Shown in pieces: positions 36,884 through 48,600 of a stretch of 64,000 nt of DNA. Every line of letters begins with the position of its first letter. Position 1 is the stretch's first letter. A program made the translations under genes and the position numbers. The stretch covers positions 19,411,383 to 19,475,382 of the forward strand of contig NC_092808.1 in the NCBI RefSeq assembly GCF_040954645.1, in the 5' to 3' direction. This stretch comes from Diabrotica undecimpunctata (taxonomy: Eukaryota; Arthropoda; Insecta; Coleoptera; Chrysomelidae). A model generated the notes under the pieces. The model saw only the letters and a program-made list of their open reading frames with translations, made no database searches and was not told where the DNA came from.

Positions 36884-37270
36884 CGATAGGAGGAAGAAAA
36901 ATTAATAACATACGTTATGCGGATGACACTGTTATATTGGCGTCATCACCAGAAGAACTGGAACAAATTATGAATAGGCTAGGCACGGTTAGTACGGAAT
37001 ATGGTTTGAAAATAAATATGCAGAAAACCAAAGTGATGATCATCGATAGAATCAGAAACAACCAAGCAGAGATAAGAAACATGGCAGGTTACGAAGTGGT
37101 CAGGCAATTTAATTACTTAGGATCATGACTGGTTAAAGGACATTACTGGTTACTCATTATCCGAAGCAAAACAACATGCACAAGAGAGAGATAATTGGAC
37201 AGAAATTGTCAAACAAATTACATGACGCCACTACAGTCTTACGAAGGAGAAAAGATAGAGGAAGAGATGA
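36884..37270 (+). pseudogene. LINE RT fragment with internal deletion
   Basis: NNIRYADDTVILASSPEELE, then GLKINMQKTKVMIIDR and VVRQFNYLGS give RT palm with YADD. The text then jumps to DITGYSLSEAKQHAQERDNW, which is the extreme C-terminus, so the thumb-to-tail part is deleted at about 37128. Confidence 0.75.
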
Positions 37271-38447
37271 ATTTTCATCCAGAATGGATTTCTGTTTCCA
37301 AAGACAAGGTGGTAATATTGAACACCTTTAATTTTTTTCTTTAGGTGCTTTCTGTTTATACAGCAATACTAATTACAAAATAAAAATGATTATATGTTGC
37401 ATCGGCAATAAAAAACTGTAACAAAAGATTGTAAAATATACATGTGGTCTCATTCAAAAATACTTATATTATCCGTATATCTCAGAAACTGTACATTTGG
37501 CAACGTTGAAAATATAAAATTTTAAATCGCTGGTCCATCTCATGTAGTTAAGAAACCACTTCTTTGATTCGTTATCTCCATGGTCCATCTAATATACATA
37601 ACCATCATTTTGTTACTATATCATAAAGATCTATCATACTAGGCCACAGATATCTTTATGTTTGCATACTTTACGCACGTACTGTATGTGAAGAATATTT
37701 GAAATAAACAGGAATATAACAATTGACAAACTAAGTTCAAATGTACAAAGTACAAAGGCCGATCTTGTGTAAAGAAGTGAGAGGACATAGTGGAATTTGA
37801 ATTGAATTTGAAATATAAAACCTGCAAAAAGCAATCTTTTATCTCTAACAAGTATTAAAATAATATTCTCTGGTGTAAATACCAGCACCACAGCATACCC
37901 ATAAGTACCAATATTATGTTAATACGTTCCACGATTTATTACCGTAATACTCGGGATATTTCTGCGCAAAATTCATTTTTGGCAACAGTTAAAAATGATG
38001 AGACAACTACTGGCTCGTTTGTTGTGCGCCTCTGGCTGGAATATGTTTATTCAGCTTGCAATCAACAGCAACAGCATAATTTATATGTTGTAATATGGAG
38101 AACGCTTTGGTAATAATCCCAAAAATTGACCGCAGTTCGACTGTTCGACATTAAGTTTTAACGGAAATCACGTAGAGAAAATTGTTCGATCAATGCGGCG
38201 ATTAATTACTAATTTTTAAAAATTGTTCCAGTAATCACTAACCAGTACCTGTTAGTGTTTATAAGAACGACAGGAAGGAGTCAGATGAGATTATATTTCT
38301 TCTTCTGGTGTGTCGGATTTTTTGTTGTTGGTGTCTATTCTCTTTTTACATTCTTTTTTTATTTCTCGATATAATTTTAATTTCTGTGTAGTTCATCCCT
38401 GTGGCTTCACTTGCTTTTAAAATTTCATTTATTAAACTTTTTCTTTT
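37271..38447. other. no gene recognised
   Basis: AT-rich, with short frames on both strands (for example 37634-37891) that show no motif. Confidence 0.4.
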
Positions 38448-38565
38448 CTGGTAGAAGTATCGGCCCACCACGCAAAAGATGGAGTAACAATCATCCAAAG
38501 ACAACTACACGTCATTGAAAAAGCAAAATTGCTTATATAAAGTAAGAAGAAGACGACGAATAGAC
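38448..38565 (+). mobile_element. LINE 3' end scrap
   Basis: GRSIGPPRKRWSNNHPK resembles the 'GRPxKRWxDD' tail motif and is followed by a gaagaagacgacga run, probably a LINE tail. Confidence 0.4.
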
Positions 38566-38619
38566 TAAAAAATTAGAATTTTTTGGTAGAATAAGATTAT
38601 GTTCACAACTTTTTGGTGA

Positions 38620-38999
38620 TATATTTTGCTTCAATGCTTCATTGCATATGATCCAGAACCAGTCTATGGCTTCCTTACCCACCGATTTCATCATTTATGG
38701 TTTTATTACAGCTTTCCCGTTTTTAACTTTTTTGTTGCTTCGATGCCGTGGCTCCTTTATTTGCACGTGTTTTCCATGCTTCCTTTTTATCAGTGACAGC
38801 CGCTTTTACTCGGTTTGTCCACCATGTGGTTCGCTTTTAGTTTTTCATTATGTTCTTTAATTCCACATGATTCTTTTGCTGATTCCTATATTTGCCCCTT
38901 TACTTTTTCCATTATTCATCTAGTGAACTCTCTTCTTTAATCTTTTCGTATTTCTGTAGTGCCTTCTTCGTTGTATTTTGGTCTTCTTCTTTAAGTTCC
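38620..38999 (-). pseudogene. LINE endonuclease-RT linker fragment
   Basis: The minus strand reads TTWWTNRVKAAVTDKKEAWK, the 'xPWWxxEVxxAVxxKKxAW' linker between endonuclease and RT in RTE-like LINEs. Flanking text is degraded. Confidence 0.5.
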
Positions 39000-39325
39000 A
39001 TCTTGTATAAGGGCTGAAAATCATCATGGCTATGCGGAACCCGTTGAGCGCCGCTTTAATTAGTTCTGCTTACTTTATTAAAACCATTCCTCAAGTTCTT
39101 AAGCCAGGATATCCTTCGTCTTCCCAAATTTCTCTTTCTTCGAATTTTTGCTTGCATAAGTTGTAGTAATTAACATTTTTACCTTCTCATCACATGTCCT
39201 AGGTACTGAAGTTTTCGTCTTTTGAATGTTAATATTATTTCCGCTTTATTTCCTATCCTTCTAGTTACTTCCATATTTGGCATTATTTTGTCCACGATAT
39301 TCGGAAAATTCTTCTGTAACACAAA
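39000..39325 (-). pseudogene. LINE C-terminal tail, family of 16932-17938
   Basis: Minus-strand text VTRRIGNKAEIILTFKRRKL followed by QYLGHVMRR, then NLGRRRISWLKNLRN matches the end of the intact-frame LINE at 16932-17938. It sits next to an unrelated LINE fragment, so it was inserted separately. Confidence 0.7.
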
Positions 39326-39509
39326 AATTTAAAAGCGGTCGACTTATTTATATGCACATTTCTTTTGATAAATGTTGTTTTGAGGCATTGTTTTGTTAAT
39401 ATCAATTTCCTTATGTTTATCTTATTATATTACTGTATACTATCTAATTCGATATCTAGTGTTTCTATTATTTTTGCTATTTCTAGTTATGCTATGTTTC
39501 TATGTATGC

Positions 39510-39840
39510 AAATTTTATTTAACATTGATTCCGCGCGCAGAACTGACATTCAAAATCGCCGGTCACTTTAAGTGTTGTTTCAGAGAGAATAAACATTTTT
39601 GTTAAAAACTATCTCAGCTACATTTTTTATTTGAAACATTTTTTTCTGTGGAGTACAGATTCTTGGTAAATCGATTTTTTTGCGTTTTTACCCCCATACG
39701 AAGGAAGTTTTAGGGGGAAGCCCGAAAGTTATAAGTGGTAAACTTTTTTGCACCTTTTTGGGGTCCCAAAACTGATATTCTCGACAAAATTCAGCTTGTT
39801 CGTATGATTTTTAGGGGTCGAATCTCTGACGACTGGACTA
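39510..39840 (+). repeat. foldback family, copy C (right half)
   Basis: It aligns with copy B from aattttattt through attcttggtaaatcgat, aagttttagggggaagcc and ggtaaacttttttgca. It continues to the true end, ttcagcttgttcgtatgatt then tctctgacgactggacta. The left half is missing. Confidence 0.8.
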
Positions 39841-40090
39841 TAAAGAACAAATCAAAAATTATCGAAGCTGTAAAAAGTGCACAATCTTTCATTTCAACCA
39901 TCGTTCCTAAAGGTCACGCTATTAATGTCGAGATAGAAACAATGTTAATATTATGGTGTGATAATCAGGTATATGAGTGAAAAATTGTCCTATTGATTAG
40001 AACACAGTATGCCCCAAGATAAGCTGATTTTTGAGACAATGAAAGAGGAACCTGGAGAGATCGCTAAAGATGAAAAGTTTAAAGTTTAAA
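39841..40090 (+). pseudogene. pogo/Tigger-like transposase N-terminus
   Basis: KSKIIEAVKSAQSFISTIVP then AINVEIETMLILWCDNQVYE resembles the CENP-B-type DNA-binding region of pogo/Tigger proteins. Degraded text recalling the 'IRTQA ... Y' helix follows. It directly abuts the end of foldback copy C. The catalytic domain is absent. Confidence 0.55.
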
Positions 40091-40100
40091 AATAGTAACG

Positions 40101-41660
40101 GTTCGTTCTATCTAATCTATCTAATTAGCCTTCTTCGGTCCATCTTTGGACATAGGCCTCCCCAATCCTTTTCCATTCTTCTCTGTCTGTCGCTACAGTC
40201 ATCCACCTAGAGCCCACGTGCTTTTTGATATCATCTGCACCTCTCATTTGGGGCCTTCCTCTGCTTTGTTTATATTCCCACGGTCTCCAACTTATAAGAA
40301 TTTTGTTCCATCGATCTTATTTTTGTCTTATATCGTATTAATTTTGCAACTTCTTGGTTAACCTCCCTCACTTTTGTTTACTCTTTTATCCACTCGTTTT
40401 TCTTTTTATCCATTAGTCTTATGTGCAACATTTTTCTTTTATTGCTCTTTGGGTTTTTATGATTTTGTCCATGTTTGCTTTTGTAAATGTCCACGTTTGG
40501 TAACCATAAGTGAGAACAGGGAGTACGCATTCATTGTATACTTTGGTCTTAAGATGCTATGGATATCTATTGTTTTTAAGAATGTAGATTAGTTTGCCAA
40601 ATGCCGCTCATGTCAGTCTAACTCGTTTTTTTATCTCTGCTCTTTGGTTTTATATAATCCTGAACTTGTTCTGTATCTGTATTTGTTATGATTTTGGTCT
40701 TGCTGTAATTCATATTAAGGCCTATCTTTCCAGCTTCTACGTCCAGTTCTTTCATCATTTTAGATAACTCCTATTTTTTATCGGTTATCAATGCGATGTC
40801 ATCAGCGTACCTTAGATGGTTCAAGCGTTGTCCACAAATTGTTATACCTTTTTCTTCCCATTCTAATCTTTTAAAAATATCTTCCAGAGCCTGATTAAAA
40901 AGTTTCGGTGATATTGTGTCACCCTGTCTCACGCCTCTATTTATTTGTATTGATTTTGTTCCTTCATATACTTTAATTGTTGTTTTGGCTTCCTTACATA
41001 CATATATTGGCTATTAGTTCCGTATATCTGTGGTCAATTCTGCTGTTAATCAAAGAACTTTTCACTGGCCAATGTTTGACACTGTCGAAAGCCTTTTCGA
41101 AATCTATGAACGCTATATATAGAGGAATGTGGTATTCATTTGCTCGTTCTATAAGTATTTTCATACTTAGTAAATGGTCACTTGTGCTGAATCCCTTCAG
41201 AGAAGTGTTATAGGACGGTAGTTTTTTATATCTGCTTTATCCCCTTTCTTGTGTAGGATAATGGTTACGAATTCCTTCCAGTTGTTTGGGATTCTTTTTT
41301 CTTTTAATATCGTGTTAAAAAGGGAATGTAGAGTATTAATTACCACTTTTCCACCATATTTCAGCATCTCTGCAGTTATTCCATCTTTTCCAGGCGATTT
41401 GTTGTTTTTCATTTCTTTCAATGCCTTCTTTATTTCTGATTTGCTTATTTCTGGCTGTAGCTCTGAGTTGACATTTTTTTAATGTAGCCTTAAGTTGGTT
41501 TTTAATTTCTTCTGGTGCTTCCTTTTTTGTTTTATATAATTCTGAGTAGAAATGGTGGATTATATTTTTTATGATGCCATCTTTAATGTTTGTTTCTACT
41601 CCGTTTACATCTTTTATTTTGTTTAACGGTTCGTTCAGCCGATTCAAAAGTCTCTGTAAT
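40101..41660 (-). pseudogene. RTE-like LINE, long but degraded
   Basis: From 41660 downward: DVNGVETNIKDGIIKNIIHH, NNKSPGKDGITAEMLKYGGK and RIPNNWKEFVTIILHKKGDK, then YIAFIDFEKAFDSVKHWPV. A decayed palm region follows, then VQMISKSTWALGG-type C-terminal text. The 3' end near 40101 carries a tagatagattagatag tail on the minus strand. There are frameshifts near 41420 and 41200 and many later lesions. Confidence 0.75.
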
Positions 41661-41699
41661 TAGCATAGTTGTACAGAGAAATTAAAAGTTACGATAAAT

Positions 41700-41866
41700 G
41701 AATGTGACAACACCAACCAAACCATATTTAATGTAGATGAGCTAAATCTGACTTGCCTGTGATTTTGAAGACTAATTGTAAAATGACCTTGATGTTTTAA
41801 AGCCAGCTTGGTTGCTGATCTAAAATGGGCTCTGCTCTATTTAATAACATCCTAGATAAGATTTTG
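41700..41866 (-). pseudogene. LINE RT, downstream half of a split locus
   Basis: Minus-strand LYKILSRMLLNRAEPILDQQ continues the RT reading found at 43706-43915 ('ISLLPVTYKILSRxLLNRxxPILD'). The two halves are separated by foldback copy D, flanked by tata on both sides. Confidence 0.7.
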
Positions 41867-42308
41867 TATAGTCGTCAGAGACAAAATGCCGCTAAACCTC
41901 TAAAAATCATACGAACAAGCTGAATTTAGCTAAGAATGTCAATTTTGGTACTCAAAAAAAGATGCAAAGAAGTTTACCACTCCTACCCTCGGCTTTCCCC
42001 CAAAATCCCCCTCGTAGGGGGAAAACAGAAAAAATCGATTTACCAAGAATCTGTACGCTGTAGAAAAAAATGTTTCAAATAAAAAACGTAGCTGAGATAA
42101 TTTTGAAGAAAAATGTTTATTAGCACTTTTTGTATGGAATGAACCTTTCTCTCAGAAATAACGCTTGAAGCGACCGGTGATTTTGAATGTTAGTTACTCG
42201 CGCGAAATTCATTTTAAATAAAATTTGTATCAACTTGACGGTAGTAAACATTCGATATCTTTTGATCAGAGTGTACTGTCGATAAAAATCAAAATGCTTT
42301 GGGGACGA

Positions 42309-42734
42309 CACACACACACACACGCAGTGATCAACCCTGCCCCTAGGAACATGTGTATACCAATGTAAGAATGGGATCCACATGTCCGAAGATCAAACCG
42401 GTCACACCTCGCTAGTCGAAGTGGTACCTATCTGACCCCCAGGCTTTTCCACCACCCCTCCTCATCGTGTGATGAGGAGGCTTATGATCTGAAATGTACT
42501 TAAGATGCCCTGGGTAATAGGACATCCTCGGTTTTTAGTGAATGTGGTTATGCCACCTAACTGTAGGGGTAGCCACATCTAGGCTTTTCTCCCTATTTAC
42601 TTTACTGACTCTATTGATTTTACTCTAGATCCCGACTGTTTACGTCGTCACTTGAGTCCCTAAAGAAAAGAAAAAAGAGCGTGTGTTCCGACTATAGAGC
42701 CATCAGCCTGAGCTGATGACTCTATGTCCGGAAA

Positions 42735-42826
<92 letters not shown>

Positions 42827-43422
42827 TGGACTTCCTTGTGGCTTCGGGACTATAAAATGCCTGGGCAACAATTCTTTCCTTTTTCCTTAATCCTCTCACA
42901 CACCCCGGTGTATATTGGACTTATAATTACCTAAAAACTTAAAAACCTAAAAAAGAAAAGCGTAGAAAAGAAAACCCTCTCGCCAGAGTTTTTTTTGGTG
43001 TGTTTTCTGATTGACTGCATTTCTTTGTTCGTTCTTCTTGCAACCATCTCATTCTTTATTTATTCGTTCGGGTTCTCCCTATATCGAGCTATCTGTTGTT
43101 TTGGTCTTCTGTGTACCGTCCTTGTGTTTTCATTGTAGTTAGTCAGCTCTCTTAACATTCTGCTTGGGTGGTTTCTTAGTCTGTTGAAAATTTCATATGC
43201 TCTCTTGTCTAACGTGCGTAGGATTCTTGTTTGTCCTGAGTCTCTATATACATATCTCAAGGGTACGTACCTTGGTATCTTAAGGGCATCTCTGACTATT
43301 TGATTTTGAGTAGTCTGTATCTTTTCCCTGTTTGTTACACCCTGAAAACCCTGATTTTGGTTTTAAATCGTAGTTTACTTTTCCTTCCAATAAGTGTTGA
43401 GAGCTGACTTTTCAACGCTTTG
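42309..43422 (-). mobile_element. 5'-truncated Jockey-type LINE 3' end
   Basis: The target duplication gctttggggacga lies at 42296-42308 and 43423-43435. On the minus strand the coding tail reads VTNREKIQTTQNQIVRDALK, then RTLDKRAYEIFNRLRNHPSR and VHRRPKQQIARY, a Jockey-type pol C-terminus stopping at about 43060. The 3' region holds an 87-base A run and a GC-richer part with the hairpin cctcatc/gatgagg near 42460. It ends in a (GT)n tail at 42309-42324. Confidence 0.8.
42739..42825. repeat. 87-base T homopolymer
   Basis: Uninterrupted T run on the plus strand, equal to A on the LINE sense strand, inside the LINE 3' region and not at its end. Its exact length should not be trusted because homopolymers assemble poorly. 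Confidence 0.9.
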
Positions 43423-43705
43423 GCTTTGGGGACGAGTGCAGCTTTCGTATGAAATTTTTGTGTTTTGACGCAAATGAAGTAAATTTTTATAAAAGTGTTA
43501 TAAATAAGGTATCAGTTTTTATAAAAGTGTTAAGGATTGCGCGATATTTGCCATTTTTTAAGATTCTCATGAGATCAATAAAATCACTTCCATTGACCAG
43601 TCACTGGAAATTCCATTGCTAGACCTAATCTTCAAAACCTATAGCATGCAATTTCAGCTTGTTCGTATGATTTTTAGAGGTCAAATCTCTGACGACTGGG
43701 CTATA

Positions 43706-43915
43706 GGTCACTGGAAGCAAAGATTTCCATGATAATTGTACTTCTATCTCCTTTTTTATGCAGTGGATGAATAAGTACTATTCTCCAATTAGAGGGTAGA
43801 GTTTCTGATTTCCAAATATTAAGAATAATGTTGTGAAGATACTTTACCGTGTTAAGATCGACGAATTTCCATATTTCATTATTATAGACAGCTAAGGCGA
43901 TATATGAATATTTAT
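43706..43915 (-). pseudogene. LINE RT, upstream half of a split locus
   Basis: Minus-strand NTVKYLHNIILNIWKSETLP, then NWRIVLIHPLHKKGDRS is the RT start ('EKMPxDWRxSIIHPIHKKGDxxxxxNYRGISLL'). It continues at 41866 once foldback copy D is removed. Confidence 0.7.
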
Positions 43916-44929
43916 ATTAACACAAAAAAAAAACATTTTCAATATGAGTGTTCTAAACGAGATACGGACGAGCAAATAATCTTGAAATTATTATATTATT
44001 AGAAATCTTAAATGATTCAACTATAACAAACTTTACTTATTCAAACTGATCAAAATATTTTGTGTTTTCATTCGACACCAAAACTAATACATTGTGAAAC
44101 AAATATTTTCTGTAGTAGAAATTAAATTTGGTTTTTCTATCTTATCTACCCAAATGAAATTGGTCGAAAACATTGACGTTGTATTTTAACTGATAGCGTA
44201 GTATCTCGCAGCATTTATCAGGCTCATGAGTTTTATGTTCTCAGAATATCAACACAAATAATGACGCCAAGATGTAAACCTAATTGACTCATTCGATTTG
44301 CAGTAGTGACATAACCAATTCCTATCGCGGTCATCCACGAATTCCATTGACACTATTTATAAAACTTGTTTAGCGAAGTACGAAGAAGTTTTGAATTGGT
44401 AGGATTTTTTTGATGTGTAGATATGATTTTCTAATCTAAAAAATCATGAGTATTCCAGAATATTCCAAGGTAAACATATTACTTAATGTGTTTACCTTTA
44501 TGTATACTAAACAGAAAAATTTAATAATGATTATGGTGATAAGATTCAAATAATTTAAATAAATTAACTGATATAATTATAACTTACATGGGAAACGTAT
44601 ATACCTTAGACCAGGAAAGTAGTTATGAATTAACTAAATGCATTTTTATTATTTATGCCACGAGATGCCCCAAATTAAAAAAAAAACATCAATTTTTATT
44701 AATTAGAACCGGAAATATTGTGACTTTTATAACTTTGAAGTTATGAATTCAGTTTTTGAAATAGTAAACTCGAGAAATGAAAATTAACTGGGGTTCTAAG
44801 AGTCGTAGGACATTGTATTTTTTTTAAATTCGTGTGGAAATGCCAAAATTTTGAATAAAAAAAAATTAATTTTTACATGTTGATGTATGAGACAATAAAG
44901 GGATTTGTATAAACGGGAAATATTTAAAT
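43916..44929. other. AT-rich, nothing recognised
   Basis: No motif or repeat that I can name. Confidence 0.45.
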
Positions 44930-44988
44930 CCTGGATATAAGGATGATGTACTCCTGATAGCAACAACTATGGAACAACTACGAATAAT

Positions 44989-45589
44989 ACTTTACTTTAC
45001 TTTATCGTGTCCGGGCATGTCATTCATAAAATTTCGGCCCAGTATCGGGCTACGTCGGTTCCATCTTTGTTGGCGAGCCACAAATCTTCGAGGGTACATC
45101 GATGAGGACAGTTTCTGCATGCAAGAAGATGTTCCATATTCTGTGTTTCTCCACAGTCACAGTTCACATCATCTTGATCGATTTTTCCCCATTTTGCCAT
45201 GTTTGATTTTACTGGAGCGACCCCCGTTCTTATCCGATTCATAGTTTTCCACGTTTTAAAGTCTAGGGACTGGCCGGTCCATTAAACCTGGGGAAGAGGA
45301 AAATACTCAGGCGGTTAATCCTGCACTGTTCCAAGGAAGCTTTTTCTAGATTTTAGTCGCTTTCGTGGTGTTCGAGCTTTGCACTGTTCCAAGGAAGCTT
45401 TTCCTAGATTTTAGTCGCTTTCGTGGTGTTCGAGCTTTGCACTGTTCCAAGGAAGCTTTTCCTAGATTTTAGTCGCTTTCGTGTTGTTCGAGCTTTGTAT
45501 AGGGCATGCCGCGATCTGTTTAATTTTCTCTATGTGCTCTGCAACCCTTCTGCGTGTTGAGGGTTCTGCAAAACCCGCTGCTTTACCGC
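44989..45589 (-). mobile_element. LINE C-terminal end inserted in the RTE-like LINE
   Basis: The direct repeat actacgaataat at 44977-44988 and 45590-45601 is a 12-bp target duplication. On the minus strand a 72-codon frame reads MNRIRTGVAPVKSNMAKWGK and VNCDCGETQNMEHLLACRNC. This is a C-terminal cysteine-histidine motif (CxC, HLLxC) of I/R1-group LINEs. The 3' tail is agtaaagtaaagt at 44989. A 58-bp tandem array sits in its upstream part. Confidence 0.75.
45322..45495. repeat. 58-bp tandem repeat, three units
   Basis: Units start at 45322, 45380 and 45438 (tgcactgttccaaggaagct) and differ by only a few bases. It lies inside the inserted LINE at 44989-45589. Confidence 0.9.
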
Positions 45590-46339
45590 ACTACGAATAA
45601 TGATTTCAGACCTAGAAAAACATCTCTCGAGAAAGGACTAAAAATGAATCTAAAGAAAACTAAAATAATGACTAATACAGAAGACAGATCAGTAATTACC
45701 ATAGTTGGAACAAACATAAAACACGTCCAAGAATATATTTACTTAGGGCGAGCTATCAGAACAGACAAAAGTAACCAGACTAAAGAAATTAGCAGAAGAA
45801 TAAGAATGGGGTGGGCTGCATTTGGAAAACTCTCATATACTATCAAAAACCAAAAAACACCTTTAAAATTAAGAACGAAGGTATTTAATGCATGCGTCCT
45901 ACCTGTTCTGACATATGGTGCCCAGACGTGGACGTGTACCAAGAGCAACTTAGATAGAATAAAGAAAACTCAGAGCTATGGAAAGACAAATGTTGGGAAT
46001 ATCGTTGAGAGATAAAAAGAGGAACGAGTGGATAAGATGCCAAACCGAAACAACAGACGCTGTCGAACATGCATTGAAATTAAAATGGAAATGGGCTGGG
46101 CATAACGAAAGATATCAGGATGGAAGATGGAATAAAGAAATTGGCCGCTGGAGACCATATACTGCAAAAAGGTCAAGAGGTCGACCGCAAATGAGATGGA
46201 AAGATGACATTGAGCAAAGCGCAGGTCCAATGTGGAAAAGACAAACACAAGACAGAGACAAATGGGAGAGGCCTATATTCAACACATGAATAAATTTTGG
46301 GCTATAGATAGAGATAGATAGATAGATGTTGATGTATTG

Positions 46340-47239
46340 AGTTATTTTAAATGTGTATAGGCTCAATTATTATTTAAATGGGAATAAGCCACAATTAAAG
46401 GTTAAAGTAAGTTTATTGACGTTTCAATTTCCACTTCGGAAATCGTTCTCAATTTTTGAGATATCTTTCCCATCTACGACTTGCCTTTTTATATCACATC
46501 TAATAGATTTGATCAATTTCGGATTGTTCAGACGCCAATTACATCTCTAACCCTGTGTTAGGTAACTAGTATCGAGGCACACTAGCTCAGGGAGACCGAC
46601 GGCTTTACTTGCCTTCCGAAGCACTGTGTCGGCTCGTTACATTTTTAGAAATAAAAATGTTGTTGGTTCCAAGAACCAAGTTCCAAGAAGTTGTGCGTTC
46701 TTTGTATGTATTTTAAAACATAAATGATATATCCCCGATACGTTATTGACTTACTAAACTAATAGTGGTATTTCCTTTCTATCGATTTCCTCTTTTCATA
46801 TGGTTATATGGTTTAATTTAAATCGGAAAAATGCTATAGAATCTATGTTTTATGTAAAACTTATTGAGGTCAGTTAAATAATCAGAATAATAACGAAAAA
46901 AATGCAATATTTTGATTGTGACTAAAAATTATCAATTAATTGAAAAATCACGAAAATACCTGGATTAATGTTATCTGTACAAAGAAAAGCACTTATCGTT
47001 TGAGTATGGTGTATTCATTGTAGGTAGGGTAGAGAAATAGTGGCTGAGTCTCTTGGTGGGTAGAAAATCGACGTCGGCGCGCCGCGTCGCGAAAGAATGG
47101 TCCGCGTTTCCGATAAACTGGAGATGTTTACAGATGAGTGTGTTGGCCAGTTTGACAATGAGAATTTACTGAATAGAAGAAAAATAATATACTGTAATCT
47201 TTTAAAGTAAATAAGTACTTAATTCTTCTTCTTCTTTTT
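46340..47239. repeat. dispersed-repeat fragment and anonymous DNA
   Basis: The 46390-46460 part contains tttcaatttccacttcgga and aatcgttctc, recurring at 50441-50471 as tttcaatttccactccgga and aatccttttc. On the minus strand both have a long hairpin followed by GAAAC. A GC-richer piece at 46560-46620 and another at 47040-47110 were not identified. Confidence 0.45.
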
Positions 47240-48600
47240 ATAGACATGACTCTGTCTGTTTTTCAATGTGCCTCCAGTAAGTTGTCGTTCCATCGTTTTC
47301 GTCGTCTTCCTACTGATCTTCCCATTGGGGAACCGTCTCTTGCCGTCTTTACGTCTATTTGTTGTCATTCTGCTTATAATATGATCGTTCCATTCTACTC
47401 TTCTATTTATTACCCAGTTCTTGATGTTCTCCTTGCATATACTTCATATATCTGTACTTCTAGCTCTGTCCCTTAGTGTCTTATCATCAATTTTTTTAGC
47501 GTATTTCATTATTGGTCTGATAACTGTTTTGTAAATTTTGCCTTTCGTTTCATTCCCGATATTTTTATTTCTCCATATTGTTTCATTCAAGCAGCCTGCG
47601 GCTGTTTGCTCTATTTACTTGATCTTCTACTTCAGTTTCGAGCTTTCCGTAGTTAGATAATGTGTTAAATGTTAAATTTTCTGGCGGTTATATTAAATTG
47701 GTGCAACATACGTTGTAAATAGTCTTCACTTTGAGAGAGTAGTATTGCGTCTTCTGCATAGCAGATTATTTTAAGTTGTTTTTCTCCCATTTGGTATCCT
47801 TTTTTAGTTCTTACTTTTTTTATTATTTCATCCATAATCAGGTTGAACAATAGAGTACTCAGGGAATCTCCCTGTCTTATCCCATTGCCAGCTTCAATAG
47901 GGTCGGTTAGTTCTTCTTCTACTTTTACTTTTATTGTGTTGTTTTGGTAGATATTTTCGATCGTTTTGATTATTCCTAGAGGTATCTCTCTTGCGCACAG
48001 TAAGTGGATAACGTCTTTTAATTTGACCCGATCAAATGCCTTCTTAAGGTCCACGAAACATAGATATGCCGGTTTGTTGTATTCTAATGATTTCTCTCGC
48101 ACTTGCGTCATTATAAATATAGCGTCGGCGCATGATCTTCCCGACCTAAAACCTTGTTGTTCTGCTAGTGTTATAATTTAATTCAGTTTATTTGTTATCA
48201 CTTTGGTTGTTAATTTTAGTGTTGTTAATTCCTCTGTAATTTTTTGGGTCCGATTTGTCTCCCTTTTTGAAGAGAGGTATTAGGATGCTTGATCTCCATT
48301 CTTGAGGAATTCTGTTTTGTTCTATTATTTTTTGGATTAGTTTTAATAGTTGTTTGGTCAGATCTGGTCCTCCGTACTTTAGGAGTTCTTTCGGTATTCT
48401 GTCCTCTACTGGGGATTTTATATTTTTTAATTTCCTTAGTGCTTCCTTTACCTTTTCCTCCTCAATATTTATTTCTTCGCTCGTCGTCATCTCTGGTGTT
48501 GGTGGTTCATTATCGTCACCTTTAGCAAATAGGGATCGAGCGTAATCTACCTATGTTTCCTTCTGAATGTGTTTCGTTTTTATTAGTTCGCTCATCTCTT
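47240..48600 (-). pseudogene. RTE-like LINE, family 3, copy 1
   Basis: Downward from 48600: KVKEALRKLKNIKSP, RIPQEWRSSILIPLFKKGDK, PAYLCFVDLKKAFDRVKLKD, EAGNGIRQGDSLSTLLFNLI and IICYAEDAILLSQSEDYLQR. C-terminal text with KLETEVEDQVNRAN follows. The catalytic YADD box reads YAED. Two long frames survive (48490-48188 and 48111-47665), with damage between and after them. Confidence 0.8.

Larger units (their letters stand above)
41871..43701 (-). repeat. foldback family, copy D, itself interrupted
   Basis: The ends gtcgtcagag at 41871 and ctctgacgactgggc ending at 43701 are inverted, and tata occurs on both sides (41867-41870 and 43702-43705). Parts 41871-42308 and 43436-43701 align in opposite orientation with copy B, for example taaaaatcatacgaacaag, cggctttcccccaaaatc and caaatgaagtaaatttttataaa. 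The 42309-43422 insert is a Jockey LINE end. Without it the copy is about 0.7 kb. Confidence 0.8.
44935..46325 (+). pseudogene. RTE-like LINE, interrupted by another LINE
   Basis: The reading starts at a changed YADD (YKDDVLLIATTMEQL), breaks at 44988 and resumes at 45602 with ISDLEKHLSRKGLKMN-like text. It then runs through VQEYIYLGRAIRTDKSNQTK, MGWAAFGKLSYTIKNQKTP and NACVLPVLTYGAQTWTCTKS. In the next frame come MERQMLGISLRDKKRNEWIR, LKWKWAGH and RSRGRPQMRWKDDIEQSAG. It ends in a (tagata) tail at 46303-46327. One frameshift lies near 45980. Confidence 0.8.

Noticed and set aside
42660..42934. Poly-Lys and poly-Phe open frames
   Set aside because: They are just the 87-base T run read in frame, with no protein-like flanks.
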